From positions 1,662,001 to 1,726,000 of the forward strand of contig NZ_CP041402.1 in the NCBI RefSeq assembly GCF_007018905.1: DNA of 64,000 nucleotides, given 5' to 3'. Source of the DNA: Tardiphaga sp. vice304 (lineage in GTDB: Bacteria > Pseudomonadota > Alphaproteobacteria > Rhizobiales > Xanthobacteraceae). The notes beneath the pieces are model-generated. The model did not search any database. It saw nothing but the letters and a program-made list of their open reading frames with translations, and had not been told where the DNA came from. Made by a program: the position numbers and the translations under genes. Positions 54,995-63,963 of the stretch are shown piece after piece. Positions within the stretch are counted from its first letter, which is position 1; each line of letters opens with the position of its first letter.

Positions 54995-56230
54995 CTACTC
55001 GCTGCTATCGCCGCCTGACGTACCCTTGAGAAACTTTGCTATCGTCGACAAATCCTTGTCGCCCCGCCCGCAGAGATTTACCACCATCAGGTGATCTTCT
55101 GGATTGGAGGGGGCGAGCTCGATTGCCTTAGCAATCGCATGCGCTGGCTCAAGAGCTGGGATGATGCCCTCAAGTCTGGAACACAGGCTCAAAGCGAACA
55201 GCGCCTCCTGGTCGGTTGCGGTGCTATAGATCACCCGGCCAACAGAATTCAACCACGCATGTTCCGGACCGATCCCGGGATAGTCTAGCCCGGCCGATAT
55301 TGAGTGCCCTTCGGCGATTTGTCCGTCATCATCCATCAGAAGATAGGTGCGATTTCCATGCAGTACGCCGGGCCTCCCTCTGTTGATTGAAGCTGCATGC
55401 GAGGCGGTGTCCAAACCATGCCCGGCTGCTTCCACTGCATGCATGCTAACATTCATGTCGTCCAGGAATGGATGAAAAAGACCGATGGAGTTAGAGCCGC
55501 CGCCGACACATGCGATCAACGAGTCGGGTAACCGGCCTTCTGCCAGAAGCATTTGCGCCCGAGTTTCCCTGCCGATGACGCACTGAAAATCACGCACCAT
55601 GACAGGATATGGATGCGGCCCCGCGACGGTGCCGATGCAGTAGAACGTATCGCCAACATTCGTCACCCAGTCGCGCAACGCCTCGTTCATTGCATCTTTC
55701 AGCGTCCCGGACCCCGACGCAACAGGCCGCACTTCTGCGCCAAGGATACGCATCCGAAGGACGTTCGCACTTTGCCGTTCCACATCGACGCATCCCATGT
55801 AAACGACGCATTTGAGGCCGAGGCGCGCGCACAAGGTCGCCGTCGCCACGCCGTGCATGCCAGCGCCTGTTTCAGCAATGATGCGCTGTTTTCCCATGCG
55901 AACCGCGATCAGAAGTTGCCCCAGGACATTGTTAATCTTGTGCGCGCCGGTGTGATTCAATTCGTCGCGCTTAAAGTAGATCTTGGCGCCGCCGAGATGC
56001 CGCGTTAGTCGCTCGGCGAAATAGAGAGGGCTCGGCCGTCCGACATAGTCTTTCATGTAGCTGTCGATCTCACCCCGAAAGACAGGGTCCTTCCTCGCGC
56101 TATCATAAGCAATCTCGAGGTCGAGGATGAGCGGCATCAAGGTTTCAGGAACGAAACGTCCGCCGAACGGACCAAAATGTCCCGTCGCATCAGGACTGGA
56201 GCCAACTAATTTCACGTCTTCAGCAATCAT
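54995..56230 (-). CDS. trpB: Tryptophan synthase beta-chain paralogue, no trpA nearby
   Basis: A 411-residue PLP enzyme that would join indole and serine. [12 protein letters not shown] opens the protein, the PLP lysine is in HTGAHKINN, the catalytic glutamate in AETGAG, and the phosphate loop is GGGSNSIG; the ends [10 protein letters not shown] and GRGDKDL are standard. One notable change is [10 protein letters not shown], where TrpB has GAGQHGVA. The start at 56230 matches the family length (about 400); an in-frame GTG at 56323 would add 31 residues. No trpA is present, so it may be an indole-scavenging or specialised copy. Confidence 0.88.
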   Translation of the reverse strand: MIAEDVKLVGSSPDATGHFGPFGGRFVPETLMPLILDLEIAYDSARKDPVFRGEIDSYMKDYVGRPSPLYFAERLTRHLGGAKIYFKRDELNHTGAHKINNVLGQLLIAVRMGKQRIIAETGAGMHGVATATLCARLGLKCVVYMGCVDVERQSANVLRMRILGAEVRPVASGSGTLKDAMNEALRDWVTNVGDTFYCIGTVAGPHPYPVMVRDFQCVIGRETRAQMLLAEGRLPDSLIACVGGGSNSIGLFHPFLDDMNVSMHAVEAAGHGLDTASHAASINRGRPGVLHGNRTYLLMDDDGQIAEGHSISAGLDYPGIGPEHAWLNSVGRVIYSTATDQEALFALSLCSRLEGIIPALEPAHAIAKAIELAPSNPEDHLMVVNLCGRGDKDLSTIAKFLKGTSGGDSSE

Positions 56231-56450
56231 CCTGATTCCAAAATAAGTACGGCCGGGCAGCGGGCCAGCTCGGTGCATCCAGTCTGCAACAGTTCTTACG
56301 TCGTTAAGACGGCGTTGGATCACTGCGAGCCAACAAATTTATGGACGGGATACGTCTAGGTCTTAATGCAGCGCGATTGCAACGGATTACCGGTGGGTTG
56401 GTGAAGCGGCACGGTGCGCGTGGTAGTCGTTGAGGTTCGCCAGGAGCTGT

Positions 56451-56925
56451 TCATTCCGGGGCGCGATCTAGCTCGAGCAGGGCCTTGCGAAGCAAGGCCT
56501 TCACCGCCTCGACCGAAAGACCGAAACGCTGCGACAGCTGTTTGCGGGTTTCTTCGTGAAGATAGGCTGTCGCGAGGACAAGGCGCCCATGTGGCTCGGG
56601 CTCGCCACGCAGGCATACGCAATACTGTGCAGGTTGCTGGATAGCCAGCCATTCCGGATGCGTAAGACTATCACCTTGCGAAATAAGGCCGATATCGGCT
56701 TTGCGCAGATGGCCGATTGCGAGGTTGCGAACAATCGCAATCATCTAGTCGATTGGCAGATCTAGCGAGCCGTCGAAGCGCGCCGCATCTCTCCAGATCC
56801 TGACGTAGGTTAGTTGCACGGTCTCTTCGGCAAGGTCGCGGCTTTTCAGAATCAACAGAGCGACGTTGAAGAGCTTTCCGCCAGTCAGGCGATAGAGCTC
56901 GGCCAACGCAGCGGGTCCTCGCTGG
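56451..56925 (-). pseudogene. ECF sigma factor, decayed second copy
   Basis: On the minus strand a region-2 stretch (LAELYRLTGGKLFNVALLIL; then AEETVQLTYVRIWRDAARF) is followed after LPID by TAG (56745-56747), where ECF sigma factors have tryptophan (TGG). It then continues in frame as MIAIVRNLAIGHLRKADIG to a region-4 helix-turn-helix (EETRKQLSQRFGLSVEAVKALLRKALLEL), ending at 56451. The N-terminus before LAELY is out of frame with an upstream start. Nonsense plus missing start make it inactive. It is different from the intact rpoE at 58154. Confidence 0.75.
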
Positions 56926-57062
56926 CAACCCTTATTAAGAGGGCTGATTTCGCCGGTCTCGTGTTTCGAGGCGACGATCGATGGATCGCCAAGTGCGGCC
57001 TGCGATGGCTCCGGCGCCTGACGCCGCGGTTCGTTTCAGCGGCTGTTGCTGGGTCATGTTCT

Positions 57063-57463
57063 TCAAAGCCCCGCAAGTTGCAAGACAATGAAGCCGGAAA
57101 GTCCCGATAAGGCGGTGACAAACGATCTCCATGCCATATCGATCAGACTCATCTGGAGGGACCACCGTCTAAGCGTCGCAAGATTGGTCATGTCGGAAGT
57201 CGCGAAGGCCAATAATCCAAAGAGGGCGCCAGAAAGCATGACAGACGTCCAAGATCCGGCTGGATGAGCCGGAGCGATGACAAAGTAGACGATGCCCACG
57301 ATATACATCAGGTAGAACGATATAGCCGCTTTCCAACCCGGCGTTTCTAGCATTATCTCGCCGATCGCGCTCCGGTAGAGACCGATAGTTCTGCTCAGCC
57401 AGACAAGATGGCGATCATAAAAACTCTCGCTGTTGCCAGATAGGCCGTCAAATATTTTACCAT
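57063..57463 (-). pseudogene. DUF2177 membrane protein, one-base frameshift
   Basis: A family of about 133-residue membrane proteins often linked to RpoE-ChrR regulons. The N-terminus MVKYLTAYLATARVFMIA is in one frame. After IA, one G is missing (GCC-ATC for GCC-GAT-C, near 57408), and LVWLSRTIGLYRSAIG continues in the next frame through IAPAHPAGSWTSVMLSG to LATLRRWSLQ and the end at 57063. Total length 401 bases is one short of 134 codons, as expected for a single deletion. It is either an inactivated gene or a base-call error. Confidence 0.75.
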
Positions 57464-57503
57464 GTGACGTCCTGATGACCGCGCGAGTTCGTGTGGGTTT
57501 GCT

Positions 57504-58157
57504 TCAGATTCCAAAGAATGGCTGAAGCAATCGGGCAAAGATACTTTTGAACCTCAACGGCGCATCGGTAACTGCCAGACAGATGCAGTCGTCGCCGGTT
57601 CCAGCGTATGGCTGATGCTCGGTTCGTTCATCGGTCTCGGCGACGTCACCACGATACAAGATGATGTCGCGATCACAAAGGCTGCCACTCAGGACGAGCG
57701 TCAGCTCGCGACCGTTGTGGCCGTGCGAAGGAACCGTCATCCCGCTCCCAAACCGTAATAGGCGCGCCATTGAGCGAGTATCATCTGTTTGGATTACGAC
57801 CTGGTGAACCTTTGGTGCGAGCCGCTTCCAGCGCAACTGGCTCACGTCTCCCCCGACGTACTCGCCAAGCGGTGCGGGCAGGAGAGGATGCGAAGACTGA
57901 CTCGGTCGGTGCGGAGAAGGATCCACTGACTTCGGCGTTTGCGCATGCAACATCACATCAGCCATCATTGTCGGGGATACCGCTGTCTCTTCAAGAGAAT
58001 CGAGCAGGTCGCCACCAAGCATGTCCGCCCCCGTCGCGCGTGACCGACAATGCGAACAAAGCGTCAGATGGGATGCGACCAGAAGGCTTGAGGCTTCATC
58101 CAGGCCGCCGGCCGCATAGCTGGTCAGAATGTCGTCACTGATGTGAAACTTTATCAT
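57504..58157 (-). CDS. chrR: ChrR-family zinc anti-sigma factor
   Basis: A 217-residue anti-sigma factor that binds RpoE and releases it on singlet oxygen. All expected zinc ligands are there one residue earlier than in Rhodobacter: H5, H30, C34 and C37 (SHLTLCSHC) in the sigma-binding domain, and H145, H147, E151 and H181 in the cupin domain. The C191-x-C193 pair (DDCICLAV), also present in the Rhodobacter protein, is kept. It overlaps rpoE by 4 bases. It is therefore probably a functional sensor of singlet oxygen or organic peroxide. Confidence 0.93.
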   Translation of the reverse strand: MIKFHISDDILTSYAAGGLDEASSLLVASHLTLCSHCRSRATGADMLGGDLLDSLEETAVSPTMMADVMLHAQTPKSVDPSPHRPSQSSHPLLPAPLGEYVGGDVSQLRWKRLAPKVHQVVIQTDDTRSMARLLRFGSGMTVPSHGHNGRELTLVLSGSLCDRDIILYRGDVAETDERTEHQPYAGTGDDCICLAVTDAPLRFKSIFARLLQPFFGI

Positions 58158-58753
58158 TGGCCGCCAGACCCCTCGTTCGTTTTGATGGCCGAACGAATCT
58201 TTCCGAACGCGAGCCGTATGCGGGATTTGACGGTCCCCAAAGGTACGTTCAACTGCTTTGCAATCATGCCGTGCGAGAAATGTTGATAAAAAGAGAGCAT
58301 GAGAACGTCCCGTTCGCTTGGCGAAAGGTCTTTCAGAATTTCCTGAACGCGATCGTTCATCTCATCCCGCTCAAGAAGATCGTACGGTCCTAGGGGATCG
58401 TCGGGTACAAAGGCGGGGTCACGAGGGTCAAATTGCGGCCGGCTACTTTTTCGGAACCGGTCGATGCTCAGATTTCTTGCAATCGTAAAGATCCATGTTG
58501 AAACGTTTGCCTTTGCTAGATCAAACTGATTGGCATTTGACCAAACCGAAACCATCGTCTCCTGAGTGATCTCTTCGGCAAGAGACGCGTCAGCTCCAAG
58601 CTTCATACAGTAGGTTTTGACGCGCGGCGCAAAATGCCGGAACACGTTCTCAAAGGCGGCGCGATCACGGGTCAGCGCAACACGGGTCATCGATTCTGCA
58701 AAGAGAACCCGCGCTGCATTTGTTTCGCTCGCCACTGGTGACTTTACGATCAT
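58154..58753 (-). CDS. rpoE: ECF sigma factor RpoE (ChrR-controlled, ECF11-like)
   Basis: A 199-residue extracytoplasmic-function sigma factor. Region 2 is at about 30-95 (AEEITQETMVSVWSNANQFD, then STWIFTIARNLSIDRFRK), and region 4 about 135-190 (LSPSERDVLMLSFYQHFSHGMIAKQL, then PLGTVKSRIRLAFGKIRS). The ATG at 58751-58753 gives the family length; the longer frame upstream runs into folE. It is coupled to chrR by a 4-base overlap and follows folE by 173 bases. It probably drives the photolyase-like operon, fasciclin and folE, although promoter copies were not resolved by eye. Confidence 0.93.
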   Translation of the reverse strand: MIVKSPVASETNAARVLFAESMTRVALTRDRAAFENVFRHFAPRVKTYCMKLGADASLAEEITQETMVSVWSNANQFDLAKANVSTWIFTIARNLSIDRFRKSSRPQFDPRDPAFVPDDPLGPYDLLERDEMNDRVQEILKDLSPSERDVLMLSFYQHFSHGMIAKQLNVPLGTVKSRIRLAFGKIRSAIKTNEGSGGQ

Positions 58754-58926
58754 TCCCGTCTCGGGTTGTCTCCGGTCGCTGCGGTGATTGGAGATTGTCT
58801 TCGAGGTCGACTGGCGACGACCATTGCACAAAATCGCCGAAATCCAACCATGCTTCAATGCGGCGCAAGAGACCGTTGTCCCGCCGCTCCGCGCCGCGGG
58901 CGCGAATGCAAGGACGGCATAAATCA

Positions 58927-59535
58927 TCATGGTTGGTTCGCGATCGCGAGAAATTCCTGACGGGTTGAAGGATTGTCGCGAAAGCAGCCCAACATGCAGC
59001 TTGTCACCATTTCAGCACCTGTCTTGTGAACCTCGCGACTGGACATGCAGTGGTGTGTCGCTTTGAGAACGACGCCTACCCCTTGCGGCTGTAACGACTG
59101 CTGGACGGCTGAAGCTATCTCAGACGTCAGTCGCTCCTGAATCTGCAACCGCTTTGCATAGGCGTCAACAACGCGCGCCAGCTTTAAAAGACAAACAACG
59201 CGGCCATTTGGAACATAGGCAACCCATGCCTGGCCGACGATCGGCGTAAGATGGTGCTCGCAATGACTCTCCAATGCGATACCGCGAAGAATGACCATTT
59301 CCTCATAGCCGCCGGTCTCACCGAAGGTTTTGTTCAGTATCTCGATTGGATCCTGATTGTATCCGGCAAAGTATTCCTTGAACGCACGGGCGGCCCTGCT
59401 AGGCGTTTCGATAAGATCTTTGCGAAGCGGATCATCGCCTGACCATCGTATAATTGCCCGGAAAGCCGCTTCGACTTCTTCAAGCGAGGGCTTCTTTTGT
59501 TTGTCCGCCGCGAAGCGGCTGCCTTGTACGGTCAC
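58927..59535 (-). CDS. folE: GTP cyclohydrolase I
   Basis: A 202-residue FolE, which opens the GTP ring to make dihydroneopterin triphosphate for folate or pterin cofactors. The zinc and active-site motifs are ESHCEHHLTPIVG (about 96-108), FEPT-region equivalent YVPNGRV, and ATHHCMSSREV (about 158-168), where the usual MxxRGV reads SSREV. A folate-type gene beside rpoE-chrR fits reports that pterin/folate cofactors for photolyase are part of the response. Whether this is the only folE of the genome is unknown. Confidence 0.92.
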   Translation of the reverse strand: MTVQGSRFAADKQKKPSLEEVEAAFRAIIRWSGDDPLRKDLIETPSRAARAFKEYFAGYNQDPIEILNKTFGETGGYEEMVILRGIALESHCEHHLTPIVGQAWVAYVPNGRVVCLLKLARVVDAYAKRLQIQERLTSEIASAVQQSLQPQGVGVVLKATHHCMSSREVHKTGAEMVTSCMLGCFRDNPSTRQEFLAIANQP

Positions 59536-59598
59536 GGTACTGTCCTATTTACCAGTCGGCCGGAAGCTGGCGTTTTGATCCTGATCGATAAAGAAGTG

Positions 59599-59628
59599 GT
59601 GCCCGGTCGCGGGGCAACGACCGGGCAC
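59599..59628 (-). terminator. Hairpin between small gene and folE
   Basis: GTGCCCGGTCG (59599-59609) pairs with CGACCGGGCAC (59618-59628) over an 8-base loop, a perfect 11-bp stem ten bases after the stop at 59639 on the minus strand. It likely ends transcription of the small gene upstream and protects folE from read-through. Confidence 0.6.
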
Positions 59629-59638
59629 AATGCGGTCA

Positions 59639-59872
59639 TCAGTAGCGGGGGCACTGCCTGATAACCGTATTAATGCTCTTACGGCTGGCGCGCGAATTTG
59701 GATCACACGATAGCAAATTCTTTTCGGCCAAGATGAGGCAAAGTCCGCCCTGGTTGCTTGGAATGATAATTGTGGCCGACCGCACCCGAACTCTGACCGG
59801 GCTCACGAAACCGTGATCGAAGGGGGCGATCGAACGAAGATTGAACCCGGTACAATCTTCATGATGAAGCAA
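59639..59872 (-). CDS. Small hypothetical protein
   Basis: A 77-residue open frame ending with GLCLILAEKNLLSCDPNSRASRK and IRQCPRY. The C-terminal half has a cysteine pattern that looks conserved rather than random, while the N-terminal 30 residues do not, so the start may be further in. No function can be given. The strong hairpin directly after its stop is the main support for expression. Confidence 0.3.
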   Translation of the reverse strand: MLHHEDCTGFNLRSIAPFDHGFVSPVRVRVRSATIIIPSNQGGLCLILAEKNLLSCDPNSRASRKSINTVIRQCPRY

Positions 59873-60146
59873 ATCGAAACCATCGCCGGCTCAGAAAGAA
59901 ACAGCGGCACTGAACGCTCACGCCGGCCGTAGGCACCGCCTCGTCCTTTTATCGGGAGTGGAAGCAGCAGGCAGCAGGAGCGCTCCTAGGGGGTTGCCGG
60001 GCTTGGCACTTAGACCGGAAAGGCCTCGCGCATAGCCGACCTTTTTATCTGGCAGCTGCGTTAGAGCGTAAGCGTCGTCCGACCCCACCTTTCGGTAGAT
60101 GTCCTGACCTGCGACCTTTCGGTCCTCTCGAACCGCTAGGCTTAGA
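59873..60146. other. Intergenic, no gene recognised
   Basis: 274 bases between the small gene and the IS66 fragment with nothing supported. Confidence 0.4.
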
Positions 60147-60695
60147 ATGGACACAGTGGATAGTGCTATCACCAAGCCGGTTCGCCGGCTGCAAGTGTTT
60201 ACCGGTGCAGGTCGCAGGCGGACGTGGAGCGACGAGGACAAGGCGCGCATAGTCGCCGAGATCGAGCGCCGCGGCGACTCTGTTTCCAGCGTTGCGCGCC
60301 AGCATGGATTGTCGCCCGAGCAATTGTTCGGCTGGCGCCGGCGGGTTCGGGAAGCGGATGCGGCCGCGTCCGGGGATGACCTGCGGTTCGTTCCAGCTGT
60401 CGTCGATGCGGCGCCGTGCGACACAGCGGCACCGCGGCAATCCAAGACGCGGGCACATCGTCGGGACGGCCCCTTTTCCGGAACGATTGATGTTGCGATC
60501 GATGGCGTGACAGTGCGAACCAACGATATGCCCGGATGTTCCATCGAACAGGCCGTCAACGCTACCTTGAAGGACGTTTTTGACGATGCTGAGCGACTGC
60601 TGTTGAAGAGGCTCGCAGGAGTGACGCTCGGCGAAATCGCCAGAAGCTTTCCGCCTGTCGGCAAAACTCGCGGGGCGCGACGTCGCGCTTCGTGA
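60147..60695 (+). pseudogene. IS66-family TnpA fragment with foreign tail
   Basis: Residues 1-130 match the IS66 accessory protein TnpA: helix-turn-helix RTWSDEDKARIVAEIERRGDSVSSVARQHGLSPEQLFGWRRRVRE, the FVPAVV block and the IDGVTVR end. TnpA normally finishes about 15 residues after VTVR with an alpha-helical tail; here about 55 unrelated residues follow (SIEQAVNATLKDVFDD, AERLLLKRLAG). No tnpB or tnpC is next to it. It is a broken element whose end was fused to other sequence. Confidence 0.6.
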
Positions 60696-60900
60696 ATCAT
60701 GAGGTTGATGATGCCGCTTCCATGAGCTGGTCTATTTCAAGTTGGCTCACCGTGGGGCGGGATCATCAAAATTCTCGCCTGCGAACGCGCTCTTGAAGCT
60801 TGAGAGGTATGTCAGCTTCTGGCGGATTTTGTTGAAAAAGTCGCCGTCGCAACTGTTCGCGACGTTTCTGTGAGCAAGGCGCGCGTCAGTTCGTCTCGGC

Positions 60901-61861
60901 TTAGGCAGGCATTGGGGCGGGCGACGGGACCAGCTTTGCCAGTCTTCGGAGGTTCTGGGCGGTAGCGGCGAGCAGGAACTCGTCGTGAGCGCCGTAAGGT
61001 CCTCTCAGCCGGAGCCGGTCGAGGCGCAGAATGCGCTTCAGGTGCGCGAACAGCATCTCGATCTTCTTGCGCTCACGTCGCGACGTCACATAGGCCTCGG
61101 TCCTGGCGATGCCGCGCGCCACATCTCTTGCGCTCTCGTAGACGGAACGCGGCACCTTCCGGGAAGGCATCTTCGGACAGCACCGTGGCTTGAGCTTGCA
61201 GATATCGCAGTCATACTTGCTCGCACGATAGAGAAGTGTCGCTCCGTCATTGACCAAGGTCCCGGTAGAAGCCAGCACTTTGCCTGCCGGGCAGCGATAG
61301 ATGTCGGTCTCTGCATCGTAGGCGAAGTCGTCCCGCGCGAACGTCCCATCGTTACGGGCTGACTTGTCAAACACCGGAATGTGCGGCTCGATAGCGCGCT
61401 CGTCGACCAGCCAACCCAGCATCTCGGCTGATCCATAAGCGCTATCGGCAGCCAGACGCTCGGGGCGCAGTCCGAGGCGTTCTTCCGTGCGGTCGATCAT
61501 CGTGCGTGCTGCGCCGACCTCGGCTTGTCGGATCGCGCGGGTCGCTTCGACGTCGACGATAATCGCAACCTTCAGATCGATTAGGTAGTTGTCGGCATAG
61601 GCGAAGAAGGCATGGCCCTTGTGAGCGCCGGTCCATTGCGCGGCCGGATCCGATCTTGAGACGAACTTCGGCACCGTCTCACTTGCTGTGCCCCAGGCCG
61701 CTTCATCAAGCGTTTCGAGATATTCCCTGACCGACCGGCGGGTTCTGGCAAGGCCCTCCCAGTCCTGCTGATCGGCGCTCGCAGCCGAGCGTTGCTTGTT
61801 GGCGTCGGCGGCGATCAGACTGGCGTCGACCGCAAAGGCGGTACCGTCGACCAATCCCTCA
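60901..61861 (-). pseudogene. IS1182 transposase, C-terminal piece
   Basis: The catalytic half of the transposase: VDGTAFAVDASLIAADANKQ with the first acidic residue, RPERLAADSAYGSAEMLGWL with the second, a cysteine-rich insert (CDICKLKPRCCP), and RRERKKIEMLFAHLKRIL with the last. It continues from the N-terminal piece at 62797-63200 once the IS5 element and one TCA are removed (RRCMSEGLVDG). The apparent open frame that extends into the inner IS is chimeric and should not be called as a gene. Confidence 0.88.
61859..61861. repeat. TCA target duplication of the inner IS (left; right copy 62797-62799)
   Basis: TCA lies at both borders of the 61862-62796 element, within a CTCAG context in the restored target, as expected for IS5-type elements using CTNAG sites. 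Joining the flanks restores the transposase reading frame. Confidence 0.85.
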
Positions 61862-62796
61862 GAGGCTGACTGAAAAAGAAGCTGAGTGATTTCAGCCAGT
61901 TGTGATTCCTTCGGATTTGCGAAGATTCGAGGGAGAGCACGATGGTCTGGACTGAAATCACCCGCCGACACTATAGGCGGGCGAGCTTGCGATATGAAAG
62001 CGATACGACGGATGCCGAGTGGTTTGTGATGGAGCCGCTTCTGCCGCCTGCTTCGGCGCTCGGTCGCCCGCGTGCGACAGATATGCGAACGGTGATGGAT
62101 GCGATCCTGTATATTGCGTCGACCGGCTGCCAATGGCGGCAGTTGCCCAAGGATTTCCCGCCCTACTCGACGGTGCAGGGCTATTTCTACGCGTGGTCGC
62201 GCGGCGGACTGTTTGCGTCGCTGAACTACACGCTCGTGATGGCCTCGCGCGAGGCGGCTGGCCGAGAGGCGAGCCCAACGGCCGGAGTGATTGACAGCCA
62301 GTCGGTGAAAACCACGGAAAGCGGCGGCCCCCGGGGCTATGATGCAGGTAAGAAAATCAAGGGCCGCAAGCGCCACATCGTCACCGACACGCAAGGAAAC
62401 TTGGTCGGGCTGGTCGTGCACGAAGCCAGCATTCAGGACCGTGATGGTGCCCCGTGCGTTCTTGCTTCGATACGTTATCGCTATCCGTGGCTGCGCCATA
62501 TTTTTGCCGATGGTGGCTATGCCGGAGATAAGCTGCGTCAAGCTTTGAAGCGCATCGGCAATTGGACGATAGAAATCATAAAACGATCCGACAGGGAGCA
62601 GGGCTTCGAAATCCTACCGCGCCGATGGGTCGTCGAACGAACGTTCGGATGGCTCGGTCGCTGCCGCAGATTGGCAAAGGACTTCGAGACCACAATCGCC
62701 AGCGCCGTTGCCTGGGCGTTCGTCGCTCACATTCGCGTCCTTATAAGACGGCTTGCAAAAGCCTGAAATCAAACGAATTCATTATGAGTCAGACTC
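61862..62796 (+). mobile_element. IS5-family (IS1031-group-like) insertion sequence, complete
   Basis: A 935-bp element with imperfect inverted ends: GAGGCTGACT at the left and GAGTCTGACT at the right on the other strand, both followed by a shared TGATTTCAG further in. A 3-bp TCA duplication flanks it. One intact transposase gene. It sits inside the IS1182 transposase gene. A 27-bp piece of its left end is found alone at 47770-47796. Confidence 0.9.
61942..62766 (+). CDS. IS5-family transposase
   Basis: A 274-residue DDE transposase. The DUF4096-like N-terminus (TDAEWFVMEPLLPP; DAILYIASTGCQWRQLPKDFPP) binds ends. The catalytic residues are in GVIDSQSVKTTE, IFADGGYAGDKL and RRWVVERTFGWLGRCRRL. 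It is full length and without stops, so this copy may be mobile. The ATG at 61942 follows a GGGAGAG ribosome-binding site. Confidence 0.93.
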   Translation: MVWTEITRRHYRRASLRYESDTTDAEWFVMEPLLPPASALGRPRATDMRTVMDAILYIASTGCQWRQLPKDFPPYSTVQGYFYAWSRGGLFASLNYTLVMASREAAGREASPTAGVIDSQSVKTTESGGPRGYDAGKKIKGRKRHIVTDTQGNLVGLVVHEASIQDRDGAPCVLASIRYRYPWLRHIFADGGYAGDKLRQALKRIGNWTIEIIKRSDREQGFEILPRRWVVERTFGWLGRCRRLAKDFETTIASAVAWAFVAHIRVLIRRLAKA

Positions 62797-63200
62797 TCAG
62801 ACATACAGCGACGAACGACAGTCTCGAACAGCTTGCGCAGCAAGTCGCAATCGCGGAAGCGACCATGCCTGTTCTTGGAGAAAGTCGAATGATCCGGCAC
62901 TTCGCCATCGAGGCCGAGCCGGCAGAACCAGCGATAAGCGAGGTTTAGGTGAACCTCTTCACACAACCGCCGCTCGGAACGAATGCCATAGCAGTAGCCG
63001 ACCAGCAGCATCCGCACGAGCAGTTCAGGATCGATCGAAGGCCGGCCTGTCGAGCTGTAGAAAGGCGCCAACTCGCTCCGAATACCCGACAGATCGACGA
63101 AGCGGTCGATAGACCTCAGAAGATGAGAGGCCGGCACATGCCGCTCAAGCGAGAACTCGTAGAACAGAGCCGCCTGATCAATCTGCTGGGGACCCATCAT
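62797..63200 (-). pseudogene. IS1182 transposase, N-terminal piece
   Basis: Begins MMGPQQIDQAALFYEFSLER and includes the DUF772-type region typical of the family (SIDPELLVRMLLVGYCYGIRSERRLCEEVHLNLAYRWFCRL, then PDHSTFSKNR) up to RRCMSE, where the IS5 element enters. Upstream of the ATG at 63198-63200 the open frame extends a further 18 codons, but homologues begin here. It is non-functional without the C-terminal piece. Confidence 0.85.
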
Positions 63201-63270
63201 CGATTCAGCCTCCGTCAATACCGTTAGTGAATCAGCGATCGCGTTCGGCTTCAACCAGGGTTTTTCAACA

Positions 63271-63435
63271 CAATCGGCGCAAAGCGGTCAATGGAACTGC
63301 ATCTTTCTGTTGCCAAGGCAACTATTCTGTGAGAACTTTTCCAATGAGTGCAGAGCGATTAATCGCCGCGCCTGAGGGAGAGAAACGATGGTGGACCACG
63401 CCTGTGGTGCAGCAATCGCACGTGCGCGCGAACTT
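63271..63435. other. Short intergenic gap, no gene recognised
   Basis: 165 bases between the IS1182 right end and the marR stop. No hairpin or gene was recognised. Confidence 0.4.
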
Positions 63436-63963
63436 CTATTCGGAGGGCTCGCTGACGGCGTCGAGATTGCGGTGAATGCGGCGCAACAGGTCGATCAGCA
63501 CTTCACGCTCCCGTTCGTCGAGGCAGGACAACAGCTTCCGTTCGCGTTCCAGCGCAGCGCCGATCACGGTGTCATGCTTGTCGCGCCCCTTCGCCGTCAA
63601 CGCGATCGAATGGCTGCGGCCATCCAATCGATCGGTTTCGATCTTGATCAATCCACGTCCCTGCAGCGCTGCAAGCGTGCGGCTGACCGGGCCCTTGTCG
63701 AAGCCGATGACGTGGCAAATGCGCGACGCCGGGATGCCGGGCTCGATCGCCAGCAGCGACATGATCCGCCACTCGGTGACATTGACGCCGAAACGCTTTT
63801 GGTAAAACGCCGTCGCGCTGCGCGACAGCTTATTGGCAATGAATGTCACGAAGGCCGGGACGTAGCGCTCGAGATCCAGCAATTGTCGGGCATGCTCCGC
63901 AGCAGCCCCGGTTTTGGCGGACTTCCGGCCGGCCTTGCTCGTCCCGTTCATGCCCATGCCCAT
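63436..63963 (-). CDS. MarR-family regulator
   Basis: A 175-residue regulator with a short basic lead (MGMGMNGTSKAGRKSAKTG) and a MarR winged helix over about 30-165: LARYVPAFVTFIANKLSRSA-like helix 1, NVTEWRIMSLLAIEPGIPAS, DKGPVSRTLAALQGRGLI (recognition helix) and DRLDGRSHSIALTAKG (wing). The start could be at 63963 or at the ATG 12 bases further in. Its target is outside the window (37 bases remain upstream). It is separated from the IS block by 165 bases and has no visible partner here. Confidence 0.9.
   Translation of the reverse strand: MGMGMNGTSKAGRKSAKTGAAAEHARQLLDLERYVPAFVTFIANKLSRSATAFYQKRFGVNVTEWRIMSLLAIEPGIPASRICHVIGFDKGPVSRTLAALQGRGLIKIETDRLDGRSHSIALTAKGRDKHDTVIGAALERERKLLSCLDEREREVLIDLLRRIHRNLDAVSEPSE

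Larger units (their letters stand above)
60830..63270 (-). mobile_element. IS1182-family element interrupted by IS5-family element
   Basis: Terminal TGTTGAAAAA at 60830-60839 and its inverse TTTTTCAACA at 63261-63270 bound a 2441-bp unit; subtracting the 935-bp inner IS and one 3-bp duplication leaves about 1.5 kb, a normal size for this family. It holds one minus-strand transposase gene in two pieces. The outer IS is inactivated by the inner one. Confidence 0.8.

Noticed and set aside
53296..59600. RpoE-type promoters upstream of the photolyase-like, fasciclin and folE genes
   Set aside because: TGATC-like strings occur but none has a convincing -10 at the right spacing; a motif search is needed before calling any.
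60901..62541. A 546-codon open frame spanning IS1182 and IS5 sequence
   Set aside because: Its N-terminal part is antisense to the IS5 transposase; the real N-terminus lies at 62797-63200.
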